Part shown: one piece after another, positions 30,096 through 40,150 of the stretch
How positions within the stretch are numbered: the stretch's first letter is position 1
Layout: every line of letters starts with the position of its first letter
Assembly: GCF_002355475.1 (NCBI RefSeq)
Contig: NZ_AP014862.1
Span: 930,001 to 994,000, forward strand
DNA: 64,000 bases
DNA from: Pseudomonas furukawaii
Lineage (GTDB): Bacteria > Pseudomonadota > Gammaproteobacteria > Pseudomonadales > Pseudomonadaceae
Direction of reading: 5' to 3'
Program-made: the position numbers and the translations under genes
Notes under the pieces: model-generated
The model's database searches: none
The model's input: the letters and a program-made list of their open reading frames with translations, nothing else
Told to the model about the DNA's origin: nothing

Positions 30096-30311
30096 ATGGG
30101 CATTCATCAATGGGCCAGGTCGATGCTGGCACGGGAACTGGCAGTGGCCGAAACCGAAGGCTTCAGCGAAGAAAGGGCATTGCGCGCCTTGTTGAGCGTG
30201 GTGGTGGAGCGCAGCGCGACGCTACGGCCCATGGAGGATCTGGCCCAGGAGCTGCAGTTCCTCGCCGACAACCTCGATCCGGATCGGGACTACAGCTTTA
30301 TGCGGCCGTAG
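30096..30311 (+). CDS. small conserved hypothetical protein, 71 residues
   Basis: Starts MGIHQWARSMLARELAVAET after a good AGGAGAAGC ribosome site, and is entirely helical-looking (EERALRALLSVVVERSATL). I recognise no domain. A gene of similar size occurs at this place in PAO1. The stop codon TAG is supplied by the first REP element of the array that follows. Confidence 0.75.
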   Translation: MGIHQWARSMLARELAVAETEGFSEERALRALLSVVVERSATLRPMEDLAQELQFLADNLDPDRDYSFMRP

Positions 30312-30911
30312 GAGCCGGCTTGCCGGCGAATGTGCGGGTGGTTTTCGCGAGCGAGCTCGCTCCTACAGGGCGGAGACGTAGGAGCCGGCTTGCCGGCGAA
30401 TGCGCGGGCCCTTTCTTTCGCGAGCGGGCGGGGATGTAGGAGCCGGCTTGCCGGCGAATGCGCGGGTGATTTTCGCGAGCGAGCTCGCTCCTACAGGGCG
30501 GAGACGTAGGAGCCGGCTTGCCGGCGAATGCGCGGGTGGTCTTCGCGAGCAAGCTCGCTCCTACAGGGCGGAGACGTAGGAGCCGGCTTGCCGGCGAATG
30601 CGCGGTGGTCTTCGCGAGCAAGCTCGCTCCTATAGGGCGGGGATGTAGGAGCCGGCTTGCCGGCGAATGCGCGGTGGTTTTCGCGAGCGAGCTCGCTCCT
30701 ACAGGGCGGGGATGTAGGAGCCGGCTTGCCGGCGAATGCGCGGGTGGTCTTCGCGAGCAAGCTCGCTCCTATAGGGCGGGGATGTAGGAGCCGGCTTGCC
30801 GGCGAATGCGCGGTGGTTTTCGCGAGCGAGCTCGCTCCTACAGGGCGGGGATGTAGGAGCCGGCTTGCCGGCGAATGCGCGGGTGGTCTTCGCGAGCAAG
30901 CTCGCTCCTAC
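30308..30911. repeat. REPIN array of nine tandem doublets, about 70-bp period
   Basis: Nine units start at 30308, 30378, 30436, 30506, 30576, 30645, 30714, 30784 and 30853. Each has GTAGGAGCCGGCTTGCC...GCGAATG, a short GCGCGGGTGG spacer, then CGCGAGC(G/A)AGCTCGCTCC and TAC/TAT. Units are joined by AGGGCGGGGAT or AGGGCGGAGAC. The second unit has lost its right-hand REP, so the next starts after 58 bases instead of 70. Translations of this array give repetitive spurious peptides. No gene lies inside. Confidence 0.95.
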
Positions 30912-30927
30912 GGGGCGGGGCTTGGCT

Positions 30928-31128
30928 TCAATGCTCCCGGGGCGGTAGCTCGCCGGAGAACAACTCGTCCTCCGAATGGTCGCCGGGGATGGCATGTTCC
31001 TCGGCCGCCCAGGCACCCAGGTCGATGAGTTTGCAGCGTTCGGAGCAGAAAGGGCGGGAAGGGCTTTGCGGGCCCCACTCCACCGGAGCGCCGCAGGTCG
31101 GGCACTCCACGGTGACGGCTTGGCTCAT
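30928..31128 (-). CDS. yacG: DNA gyrase inhibitor / zinc-finger protein YacG
   Basis: A 66-residue zinc-binding protein with the four-cysteine pattern CPTCGAP and [14 protein letters not shown], the YacG signature (CxxC...CxxxC then LID.W). The acidic tail is typical. In E. coli YacG binds GyrB and inhibits gyrase. It is last in the pilB-pilC-pilD-coaE-yacG operon, overlapping coaE by four bases. Confidence 0.95.
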   Translation of the reverse strand: MSQAVTVECPTCGAPVEWGPQSPSRPFCSERCKLIDLGAWAAEEHAIPGDHSEDELFSGELPPREH

Positions 31129-31736
31129 GGCTGGCCTCCTCGCAGGGTCAGGTAGAAGTTGTGCAGACGCTCCACTTCGTTGCGAAGCCAGTGGAGGTCG
31201 CGGTCGTTCAGCAGCACATCATGGGCGTGCTGGAGTCGGTGCTCCCGGCTGGCCTGCACTTTGAGGATCGCCTGGACCTGTTCCTCCGGCACCTTGTCGC
31301 GGGCCACGGTGCGCTGGATCTGCGCGGACTCCGGCGCATCCACCAGCAGCACCCGTTGGGTCATGCGGTGCTGGCCGGACTCGATCAGCAGCGGCGAGAC
31401 GAGAATGGCGTAAGGCGATTCGGCCTTGGACAGGTACTGGCTGATTTCCAGTCCGATCAAGGGGTGCAGCAGGCTTTCCAGCCAGCGCCGCTCCTCGGCG
31501 TTCTCGAAAATGCGCTGGCGCAGGGCGGCGCGGTCCAGTTGGCCGTCGGCTTGCAGCACGTCGCTGCCGAAATGCTCGGCGATCTTCGCCAGGGCCGGGC
31601 GGCCGGGTTCCACCACCCAGCGGGCAGCCTGGTCGGCATCCACCAGGTGCACGCCCAGGTCGCTGAAGTGGGTGGCGACAGCGCTCTTGCCGCTGCCAAT
31701 GCCGCCAGTAAGGCCAAGAATCCAGGGTTTGTTCAT
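31125..31736 (-). CDS. coaE: dephospho-CoA kinase
   Basis: Last step of coenzyme A synthesis: ATP-dependent 3'-phosphorylation of dephospho-CoA. The 203-residue protein has a P-loop ([13 protein letters not shown]), the [13 protein letters not shown] substrate region, the CoA-domain HPLIGLEI and the lid [13 protein letters not shown]. It overlaps pilD and yacG by four bases on either side. The pilD-coaE-yacG linkage is common in Gammaproteobacteria. Confidence 0.97.
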   Translation of the reverse strand: MNKPWILGLTGGIGSGKSAVATHFSDLGVHLVDADQAARWVVEPGRPALAKIAEHFGSDVLQADGQLDRAALRQRIFENAEERRWLESLLHPLIGLEISQYLSKAESPYAILVSPLLIESGQHRMTQRVLLVDAPESAQIQRTVARDKVPEEQVQAILKVQASREHRLQHAHDVLLNDRDLHWLRNEVERLHNFYLTLRGGQP

Positions 31737-32605
31737 TTGAGACCGGCGAACTGCAGATAGGTCGCCGTTATTTGATCACCCCAGAGCAATGCGATCCAGC
31801 CGGCAATGGCCAGATAGGGACCGAAGGGGATCGGCGTCGCCGTGTCCTGGTTGCGCAGGCGCAGCATGATCACGCCGAGGATCGCGCCCACCAGGGACGA
31901 CAGCAGGATGGTCAGCGGCAGCACCTGCCAGCCACCCCAGGCGCCCAGCATCGCCAGCAGCTTGAAGTCGCCGTGGCCCATGCCTTCCTTGCCGGTCACC
32001 AGCTTGAACACCCAGTACACCGACCAGAGGCTGAGGTAGCCCGCCACCGCGCCCCACAGCGCATCTTCCAGGCTGACGAACAGCCCCTGGCTGTTGAGGA
32101 TCAGCCCCAGCCAGAGCAGCGGCAGCACCAGGGCGTCCGGCAGTAACTGATGGTCCACGTCGATCATGCTCATGGCCAGCAGGCCCCAGGTCAGCACCAG
32201 GAAGGCGCCGGCTTGCCAGCTGAAGCCGAAGTGCCAGGCCAGGTAGGCGGACAGCAGGCCGCAAGCCAGTTCCACGAGCGGATAGCGGGTGCTGATGGGG
32301 GCCTTGCAGGCGGAGCACTTGCCACCCAGGGCCAGGTAGCTCACCACCGGGATGTTCTCCCAGGCACGGATTTCATGCTGGCAATGGGGGCAGCGGGAGT
32401 TCGGCAGCACCAGGTTGAAGACCGGCCCCTTGGGTTCGGCGGGCAGTTCCAGGGCTTCCCGGGCCTGCTCCTGCCAGTCCCGCAGCATCATCTTCGGCAG
32501 GCGATGGATCACCACATTGAGGAAGCTGCCCACCAGCAGACCCAGCAGGAGCGCGCAGAAAACAAAGGCCAGCACATGGCTGGCCAGAAAGTCGATCAAT
32601 TGCAT
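31733..32605 (-). CDS. pilD: prepilin peptidase / N-methyltransferase PilD
   Basis: Bifunctional membrane aspartyl protease that cleaves the prepilin leaders of PilA, the minor pilins and type II secretion pseudopilins, and methylates the new N-terminus. The 290-residue protein has the two zinc CxxC pairs (SRCPHCQHE and KCSACKAP) of the methyltransferase loop, the catalytic aspartates in [12 protein letters not shown] and [10 protein letters not shown], and about eight membrane helices. It is encoded two bases after pilC and overlaps coaE. Confidence 0.97.
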   Translation of the reverse strand: MQLIDFLASHVLAFVFCALLLGLLVGSFLNVVIHRLPKMMLRDWQEQAREALELPAEPKGPVFNLVLPNSRCPHCQHEIRAWENIPVVSYLALGGKCSACKAPISTRYPLVELACGLLSAYLAWHFGFSWQAGAFLVLTWGLLAMSMIDVDHQLLPDALVLPLLWLGLILNSQGLFVSLEDALWGAVAGYLSLWSVYWVFKLVTGKEGMGHGDFKLLAMLGAWGGWQVLPLTILLSSLVGAILGVIMLRLRNQDTATPIPFGPYLAIAGWIALLWGDQITATYLQFAGLK

Positions 32606-32607
32606 CT

Positions 32608-33825
32608 TTAGACGACGTTGCCCAGTTGGAAGATGGGGAGGTACATGGCGATGATCAGGCCGCCCACCAGCACGCCCAGCACGGCCATGATCATGGGCTC
32701 CATCAGGGCGGTCAGGCCATCCACGGCGTTATCCACCTCGGCCTCGTAGAAGCTGGCCACCTTGTCCAGCATATCGTCCAGGGCGCCGGACTCTTCGCCG
32801 ATGGCGGTCATCTGAACCGCCATGGCGGGGAACACGCCGGTGGTGCGCATGGAGAAATTGAGCTGCATGCCGGTGGACACGTCGGATTTCACCTTCATCA
32901 CCGCATTCTTGAACACCACATTGCCGCTGGCGCCGGCCACCGAGTCCAGGGCATCCACCAGCGGAACGCCGGCGGCGAAGGTGGTGGCCAGTGTGCGAGC
33001 AAAACGAGCGACGGCGGATTTGTAGAGGATATCGCCGACGATGGGCAGCTTGAGGACGGTGCGGTCGCCCCAGTCCCGGAACTTTTCCGACTTCCTGTGG
33101 GCTTGTTGCATGGCGAAGCCAAACGCGAAGAGGCCTATCAGGACGATGAACCACCACTCCTGAAGCATCTCCGAGATACCGATCACCATCAGCGTAAATG
33201 CGGGCAGTTCGGCGCCAAAGTTCGCGAAGACCGACTGGAACTGCGGCACCACCTTGATCAGCAGGATGGCCGATACGATGATGGCCACCACTATCACGGC
33301 GATGGGGTAGTTCATCGCCTTCTTGATCTTGGCCTTCAGCGCCTCGGTCTTTTCCTTGTAGGTGGCAATGCGGTCCAGCAGGGTTTCCAGGGCGCCGGCC
33401 TGTTCACCGGAGTCCACCAGGTTGCAGTAGAGCTCATCGAAGTAGTCGGGTTTCTTGCGCAGGGAGTTGGCCAGGCTGTTACCGGCGGACACTTCCTGCT
33501 TCACCTCGTTGACCAGGGCGCGCATGGCGGGCTTTTCAAAGCCCTCGCCGATGATGTCGAAGGACTGCATCAGCGGCACGCCGGCTTTCATCATGGTGGC
33601 CATCTGGCGGGTAAAGAGCGCGATATCCAGGGGCTTGATCTTCTTGCCGGCGCTGAGGATCGAGGTGGATTTCTTGCGCACCCGGGTGGGGTTGATGCCC
33701 TGCTTGCGCAACTGTGCCTTCACCAGCGCCGGGTTCTGCCCCGTGAGTTCTCCCCTGACCTTGGTGCCTTTCTTGTCCGTCCCTTCCCAGGCGAAGGTAC
33801 TTGTTTTCAGCGCTTTATCCGCCAT
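32608..33825 (-). CDS. pilC: type IV pilus inner-membrane platform protein PilC
   Basis: Polytopic platform protein that couples the PilB/PilT motors to pilin insertion and removal. The 405-residue protein carries two GspF domains. The first includes FTRQMATMMKAGVPLMQSFDI, and the second LATTFAAGVPLVDALDSVAG. Three hydrophobic segments (VIVVAIIVSAILLIKVV, WWFIVLIGLFAFGF and the C-terminal helix) are present. It lies two bases after pilB and two before pilD. Confidence 0.97.
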   Translation of the reverse strand: MADKALKTSTFAWEGTDKKGTKVRGELTGQNPALVKAQLRKQGINPTRVRKKSTSILSAGKKIKPLDIALFTRQMATMMKAGVPLMQSFDIIGEGFEKPAMRALVNEVKQEVSAGNSLANSLRKKPDYFDELYCNLVDSGEQAGALETLLDRIATYKEKTEALKAKIKKAMNYPIAVIVVAIIVSAILLIKVVPQFQSVFANFGAELPAFTLMVIGISEMLQEWWFIVLIGLFAFGFAMQQAHRKSEKFRDWGDRTVLKLPIVGDILYKSAVARFARTLATTFAAGVPLVDALDSVAGASGNVVFKNAVMKVKSDVSTGMQLNFSMRTTGVFPAMAVQMTAIGEESGALDDMLDKVASFYEAEVDNAVDGLTALMEPMIMAVLGVLVGGLIIAMYLPIFQLGNVV

Positions 33826-33827
33826 GG

Positions 33828-35534
<1,707 letters not shown>

Positions 35535-35746
35535 GGGAAGCGTCAGTCTGCCAGTGGTGACCCTGCCTTATAACGTAGTTGATCGGTGGCGCCAAATGCG
35601 TCCGGGGCGGGTGACAAAAAAGGGCAGATAGTGGCTGGAAGTGCGTGCAGTGGGTGAATGCGGGAGGGCGCAAATTGTCTGTGTTTGGAGCCTGCCCCAT
35701 CCCAGTCCAAGCCGGGCGATCTTGTTTTATGTCGATCAGTCGGAGT

Positions 35747-35762
35747 TGGCACAGCACCTGCT
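35747..35762 (+). promoter_or_regulatory. sigma-54 promoter of pilA
   Basis: TGGCACAGCACCTGCT has the required GG-N10-GC spacing (GG at 35748-35749, GC at 35760-35761), placing the transcript start near 35773 and about 35 bases before the pilA ATG. About 100 bases upstream of that start lies TTGTC (35675-35679), where P. aeruginosa PilR binds (G/C)TGTC-type sites. A GTGACAAAAAA stretch near 35611 could be a second site. PilS and PilR are encoded at 11111-14052. Confidence 0.88.
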
Positions 35763-35807
35763 AGAGCCTGAGCAGGCAACTGGCCTATTCCATTTGAGGA
35801 TCAATAA

Positions 35808-36257
35808 ATGAAGGCACAAAAAGGTTTTACCTTGATCGAACTGATGATCGTGGTTGCGATCATCGGCATTCTGGCTGCTGTGGCCATTCCGCAGTATCAG
35901 GATTACACCATCAAGGCCAAGATCGGTAATGCTCTGACTGCTGCTGACTCGCTGAAGACTGCTGTAGCTCTTTGCTCCCAAGAGGCTGGTGGTGTAATGA
36001 CCAACTGCTCGACTGGTGATGCTGGTATTCCGAACTTTACTCCTACCACTGAGGTTGCCAGCGCAACCGTCGATGAGGGTGTAATCGAACTGACCCTCGC
36101 TACCGGGATTGGTACTGGTATTGATAGCGAAACTATTACCATGACCCCTCGCCCGGGTAATGGCACTGCGCTGCTGTGGGAGAACTCCACTAGCATCACC
36201 ACCAACGATATCGCTTCTGCTGCTATTACTAAAAATAACCCGCCGAGCGGCAGCTGA
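35808..36257 (+). CDS. pilA: type IV major pilin PilA
   Basis: A 149-residue prepilin. The leader is MKAQKG, processed before [27 protein letters not shown], with Glu at +5 and the canonical N-terminal helix. The only cysteines are C56 (VALCSQE) and C67 (TNCSTG) in the alpha-beta loop. The C-terminal disulfide D-region of P. aeruginosa pilins is absent. The mature protein is Thr/Ser-rich and ends PPSGS with a terminal Ser. A TGAGGA ribosome site precedes the ATG. Its codon use is more AT-rich than that of the pilus machinery genes. The neighbouring cassette suggests post-translational modification. Confidence 0.96.
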   Translation: MKAQKGFTLIELMIVVAIIGILAAVAIPQYQDYTIKAKIGNALTAADSLKTAVALCSQEAGGVMTNCSTGDAGIPNFTPTTEVASATVDEGVIELTLATGIGTGIDSETITMTPRPGNGTALLWENSTSITTNDIASAAITKNNPPSGS

Positions 36258-36281
36258 TATATAGTCGCTTGAATATAGGCT

Positions 36282-36316
36282 CGCCAACACTAAAAAGTTG
36301 GCGGGCCTTTTTGTTT
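36282..36316 (+). terminator. terminator after pilA
   Basis: CGCCAAC (36282-36288), an A-rich 8-base loop and GTTGGCG (36297-36303) are followed by GGCC and TTTTTGTTT. It lies 14 bases before the next ATG, so the downstream cassette would be expressed by read-through or from its own promoter. Confidence 0.8.
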
Positions 36317-36329
36317 CTGGATTTTCAAT

Positions 36330-38324
36330 ATGCGTAAAGATATGGCAAGGGTTCTGTGGGGCGGCTGTTTGCTGATTGCTCTGAATGTTGCGTTGCTGGC
36401 TGTAAGTGGGGCTTCACTTTTTGGGAAGCTCTCCAGGGGACGTGTCATGTCTTCTCTGGATGTAGGGAGTGTTATAAATACGCCCTTTCTTATTGATTTT
36501 TTTTGGTTTGTCTTTTCTTTTTCTTTGCTAAATTTACTGGTGGCTTTTGTTCTGTATGTTGTTTGGAGGTGTTGTTCGCTCTCTAAGTTTCGAGGTGATT
36601 CGAGGGTTTTCTATCTTCTGTTGTTGTTTTTCTTTCTTTTGATTTATCTCTGGAATATGGTTCTTTTTCCGTGGAGTGCATTGGCGGGTGGGGCAGAGAA
36701 AGGATCAGTATTTTTGTGGGGGTTGGTGTCTGGAACTTGTGCTTGGCTCCTGGTCATTGGAGGGGGGGTTGGTTCTGGCTTTCGGGGAAGTAAATTAATA
36801 GTTGGGGTTCTGGGTCTCGGTTTGTTGGTTGGGTTGTGGGATAGTTCCAGTAAAGAAATTGTTGTTACCAGCGCTCGCCCTAATATCATCATTATTGGAT
36901 TTGACTCACTCCGCCCTGAAATGCCCAGTGAGCGTTACATGCCCAACCTCAATGGGTATCTTCAACAGTCTGTCCGCTTCAGCGATGCAGTCACTCCGTT
37001 GCCTCGTACCTTCCCTTCATGGATGAGTCTTCTGACGGGGGTTAATCCCGTCAAGCATGGCGCTCGCTTCAATCTGATGCCTTACTCGCTTATCAATCAT
37101 GACTTCAAATCATTGCCTAAGCGTTTGAAGGAAGAGGGTTATCAAACACTTTATGCGATGGATGAGAAGCGCTTTGCAAATATCGATCAGCGTTATGGGT
37201 TTGATCATTTAGTAGGGCCAAAGATTGGTGTGGGGGATTTTCTTTTTGGGTTTCTCTCCGATCTTCCAGTTCTCAATATGGTTCGGCAGTTTCCGTTGTC
37301 GGAGCCTTTCTTTCCTTACGTTTATTCAAATAGGGCGCTGAGTGCATCCTATATGGGGGAGGATTTTGTTGGTGAAGTCGAGGATGGTATCGCTGACCTT
37401 GACGCGGGCCTTCCAGCGTTCATGGTGGTCCACTTCTGTGAACCTCACTGGCCCTATGCATATGTCTCTGGCAAGGAGCGGCAGACGGGTTGGCTCAGTA
37501 AGTTCAATGGGCAGGGTAATTTCCAGAACTACATGAAATCCCTGCCGAGAGCTGATGAGCAGTTTGGGAAGGTCATCACTGCGCTTCGTGATGCCGGCCG
37601 ACTTGAGAATGCCTTGGTGTTCTTCGTTTCCGATCATGGCGAGGGCTTTGCCCGGGATGCCGTAACTTTCAGCTCCGCAGTCGGAGGAAGGCCATTTGAA
37701 CTGTCTGCGTATGGGCACGGCACCAATGTGGTCCAGCGGTTCCAGTTTCAGGTGCTGATGGCCTACCAGGTTTACCGTAACGGAAAATTGGTGAGCATAC
37801 CGTCTAGCCAGGAGAGGGATCGAGTAAGCCTTCTCGATATTTATCCAACGGTTCTTGAGTACTTGGGGATAGAGTTGCCAAAGACACTTGATGGTTACTC
37901 ACTAATTGGTCGCGAGAAAATTCCAGAGCGAAATTTTTTTGTGGAAACTGACTTTAATGTGTCAGCGGTATTGAATGGACAAATTGATGCTGATGAAGCC
38001 TTTGCGCAAGGAGCATCTGCGTATCGCGTTGAGTCTAATGGATATGTCAGTCTGCGTCCGGATAAGATTGGGCAAATAATGCGTCAGAAAGAGTACTCCG
38101 TTCTTAGTGGAGATAAGGTGCTCGCGTTTGGAGATTATGGCAAGGAGCTGGCGCCTTTTCGTCTGTTTGATTACTCGGCCATGACGTGGAGGCCGATTGA
38201 AGGGGAGGATGGCGATCCTTCTATAAGGGAAATGCAGTTGGCACTGTGTAGGCAGTTTGCTTCGGATCCATTGATGTTGGAACAGCATGTATGCAGAAGT
38301 GCCCGTGTTGCAGATGCCAGATGA
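36330..38324 (+). CDS. membrane-anchored sulfatase-superfamily enzyme with Thr nucleophile (phosphotransferase-like)
   Basis: A 664-residue protein. About five membrane helices fill the first 175 residues, then comes an alkaline-phosphatase/sulfatase-fold domain. Metal-site features are visible: D192 in GFDSLRPE, D435-H436 in VSDHGEGF and H463 in GHGTNV. The position of the sulfatase nucleophile (CxPSR/SxPSR) reads T227 in RTFPSWMSLLTG, so formylglycine cannot form. A Thr nucleophile is characteristic of phosphoethanolamine or phosphoglycerol transferases (EptA, LtaS, PptA). Its position straight after pilA suggests pilin or pilin-glycan modification, which is inference. GC content is clearly lower than in flanking genes, a sign of transfer. 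The ribosome site is weak. Confidence 0.82.
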   Translation: MRKDMARVLWGGCLLIALNVALLAVSGASLFGKLSRGRVMSSLDVGSVINTPFLIDFFWFVFSFSLLNLLVAFVLYVVWRCCSLSKFRGDSRVFYLLLLFFFLLIYLWNMVLFPWSALAGGAEKGSVFLWGLVSGTCAWLLVIGGGVGSGFRGSKLIVGVLGLGLLVGLWDSSSKEIVVTSARPNIIIIGFDSLRPEMPSERYMPNLNGYLQQSVRFSDAVTPLPRTFPSWMSLLTGVNPVKHGARFNLMPYSLINHDFKSLPKRLKEEGYQTLYAMDEKRFANIDQRYGFDHLVGPKIGVGDFLFGFLSDLPVLNMVRQFPLSEPFFPYVYSNRALSASYMGEDFVGEVEDGIADLDAGLPAFMVVHFCEPHWPYAYVSGKERQTGWLSKFNGQGNFQNYMKSLPRADEQFGKVITALRDAGRLENALVFFVSDHGEGFARDAVTFSSAVGGRPFELSAYGHGTNVVQRFQFQVLMAYQVYRNGKLVSIPSSQERDRVSLLDIYPTVLEYLGIELPKTLDGYSLIGREKIPERNFFVETDFNVSAVLNGQIDADEAFAQGASAYRVESNGYVSLRPDKIGQIMRQKEYSVLSGDKVLAFGDYGKELAPFRLFDYSAMTWRPIEGEDGDPSIREMQLALCRQFASDPLMLEQHVCRSARVADAR

Positions 38325-39996
38325 GCCCGTTGGTAAGCTCTTGCATCGTAATGAGGTCCTCATGAAAGAGGCTCGTGAAGGGCCTGATGTCCTGCTTTCT
38401 GACTCTGTAGCCATATTACATAAGAATCGGAGCAGGCTTGTGTGGTCAATCATGGCGCTCTGGTTTTTCATGGTGTCTGTGACTTCATTGAGTAACTTGA
38501 GCGTGGCGGTGCTTCAGGCGGTGATGGTTTTGAGTTTTCCCTGGTTGTCGCGTTTTCCTGGAGGGAGAGGTATTAGCCTTGTTTGGATGCTCTGGGGTGT
38601 TTCATTCGTTCTCTCTAATTTTCTCCTTTATATTGAGCGTGAGTCCCTGCTTTCTTGGCCGAGAGGCTTCGTTTATCTGGCTCATTTAATGCTTTTGCTA
38701 CTCCAGGCTGGACTTGTCGATAAGGCATTTGCGGTGAGAGGTCTTGCAGGCAAGCTGGTTAGATATGCAGCGGCGGCGTCGGTGTTTTTGGTTTGTTATT
38801 TGAATGTTGAAAGTATTTTTCTGAATCAATGGCATGTTGCTGTTGTTGAGGTTTTCTTTGTTCTGAGTGTCGTGATTTTTTATTTTTCTCCATTTAGGGT
38901 GGGGCGGCTTGGGTGGGTGTTCTTTCTGTTTTTTTTAACATCTATAGTTGTCTCGAACACGCTTTCCACCATAAGTGGGGTTGGTGGTGGCGACTGGTAT
39001 CGTGGTGCTGAGGTTGTTGCGCACTTACTTCTTTTGTTGGCGATGATTAGTTGGTTTTTACGAGACGAGCGGTCCGTTCAGGTGCTTCTTGCAACTGTCG
39101 CTGCTGCAACGATCGTGTACCTCTTTGTTTTGATGTTTTATTGGAGTGTTCTACCTGATCCGCGTACTTATAATTGGGCGGGAAGCCCTCCTTTTTTTAG
39201 GAATATTCGTCATCTGGGTTACTTGCTCTGCATTAGTATGGTCGTCAGTTCATGGGGAGTCTTTGCCTACGGCGGTCGTTTGAAGGTAGTCGCTTTGGTA
39301 ACACTGGTGCTCTCTGCATCAATGCTTCTTTGGAGTGGCGGGCGTGGAGGGTTCGTTGCAGCCTGTCTTGGAACTCTTTCGCTGCTGCTCGTTTTTCATG
39401 GCAGGCCATATGCCAGAGAGTGGCGTTGGGTGGTCATGGCGGTGCTGGCGTCCTTTATGCTTTCCTCACTATTTCCCGTGGAGTCTGGATCCATGGGGTG
39501 GTTGACTGCGCTGCTTCGCACGGGAGGGGCGGACTCTTCAAATCAGCTCAGTTCAGGTCGGCTCGAAATTTGGCGCTCTTTACTTCCCCATATCTCCGAG
39601 AGGATGTGGTTCGGATGGGGAGGCGAAGGATTTCTAGCTGTTCGGGAGAGTCGAAGTTTCGTACAGGCGCATAATGGGCTGCTTCAGTTGTTGCTCGAGT
39701 GGGGCGTCGTGGGGACAGCGTTATGTGTTCTGGCACTATCTCGAGTTCTATTCGTTGCGGTGCAGCAGGTTGTGCGGAAGGTCCAGCCAGCTCAAGCTCT
39801 GAGGCATCAGGCACTTGGTATTTCTATGATGTGCGCACTGCTGGCTCTTTCGCTTGTAGATGGTGTGTTCTATCACGGCCTGACTCTGTTCTTCATGATG
39901 ATTGCTGTCGCGCTCTTACTTGCTTCCGAGTCCGCATGTCTATCCTCCGGCAATGCTGTGTCTCTCGAGATTGATTCAAGGGGGCGCCAGTGCTAG
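38287..39996 (+). CDS. O-antigen-ligase-type polytopic membrane protein (candidate pilin glycosyltransferase)
   Basis: A 569-residue membrane protein with roughly ten to twelve hydrophobic helices. The C-terminal half has a Wzy_C-type signature: LSSGRLEIWRSLLPHI, the loop FGWGGEGF and H462 in VQAHNGLLQLLLEWGVVG. This family includes WaaL ligases and the pilin oligosaccharyltransferases PglL and TfpO/PilO. The gene lies in the place of tfpO between pilA and tRNA-Thr in glycosylating P. aeruginosa strains. The start is uncertain: ATG 38287 overlaps the previous gene by 38 bases. ATG 38362, preceded by GAGG at good spacing, gives 544 residues. The gene is AT-rich like its partner. Confidence 0.82.
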   Translation: MYAEVPVLQMPDEPVGKLLHRNEVLMKEAREGPDVLLSDSVAILHKNRSRLVWSIMALWFFMVSVTSLSNLSVAVLQAVMVLSFPWLSRFPGGRGISLVWMLWGVSFVLSNFLLYIERESLLSWPRGFVYLAHLMLLLLQAGLVDKAFAVRGLAGKLVRYAAAASVFLVCYLNVESIFLNQWHVAVVEVFFVLSVVIFYFSPFRVGRLGWVFFLFFLTSIVVSNTLSTISGVGGGDWYRGAEVVAHLLLLLAMISWFLRDERSVQVLLATVAAATIVYLFVLMFYWSVLPDPRTYNWAGSPPFFRNIRHLGYLLCISMVVSSWGVFAYGGRLKVVALVTLVLSASMLLWSGGRGGFVAACLGTLSLLLVFHGRPYAREWRWVVMAVLASFMLSSLFPVESGSMGWLTALLRTGGADSSNQLSSGRLEIWRSLLPHISERMWFGWGGEGFLAVRESRSFVQAHNGLLQLLLEWGVVGTALCVLALSRVLFVAVQQVVRKVQPAQALRHQALGISMMCALLALSLVDGVFYHGLTLFFMMIAVALLLASESACLSSGNAVSLEIDSRGRQC

Positions 39997-40009
39997 CCTT
40001 CGCACCGCC

Positions 40010-40085
40010 GCCGGTGTAGCTCAGTCGGTAGAGCAGCTCATTCGTAATGAGAAGGTCGGGGGTTCGATTCCTCTTACCGGCACCA
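40010..40085 (+). tRNA. tRNA-Thr (CGT)
   Basis: A 76-nt cloverleaf with encoded CCA. The acceptor stem is GCCGGTG/TACCGGC (allowing G-T), the anticodon stem GCTCA/TGAGA encloses TTCGTAA, giving CGT, and the T-arm contains GGTTCGATTCC. A tRNA-Thr also borders the variable pilA locus in P. aeruginosa and here forms the boundary of the AT-rich cassette. Confidence 0.96.
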
Positions 40086-40094
40086 GATCCAACG

Positions 40095-40125
40095 AAAAAG
40101 CCCCGCAGGTTCTGCGGGGCTTTTT
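40095..40125. terminator. bidirectional terminator after tRNA-Thr
   Basis: A 14-bp perfect stem (AAAAAGCCCCGCAG/CTGCGGGGCTTTTT, loop GTT) lies between tRNA-Thr and the convergent small gene. A- and T-tracts are built into the stem, so it can work in both directions. Confidence 0.92.
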
Positions 40126-40150
40126 CGTTTCTGGCGATTCGGCGAGGTGG

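Noticed and set aside
30308-30911. A CRISPR array
   Set aside because: The repeats are regularly spaced, but spacers are near-identical, each unit contains two inverted REPs, the unit is REP-like in sequence, and there are no cas genes.
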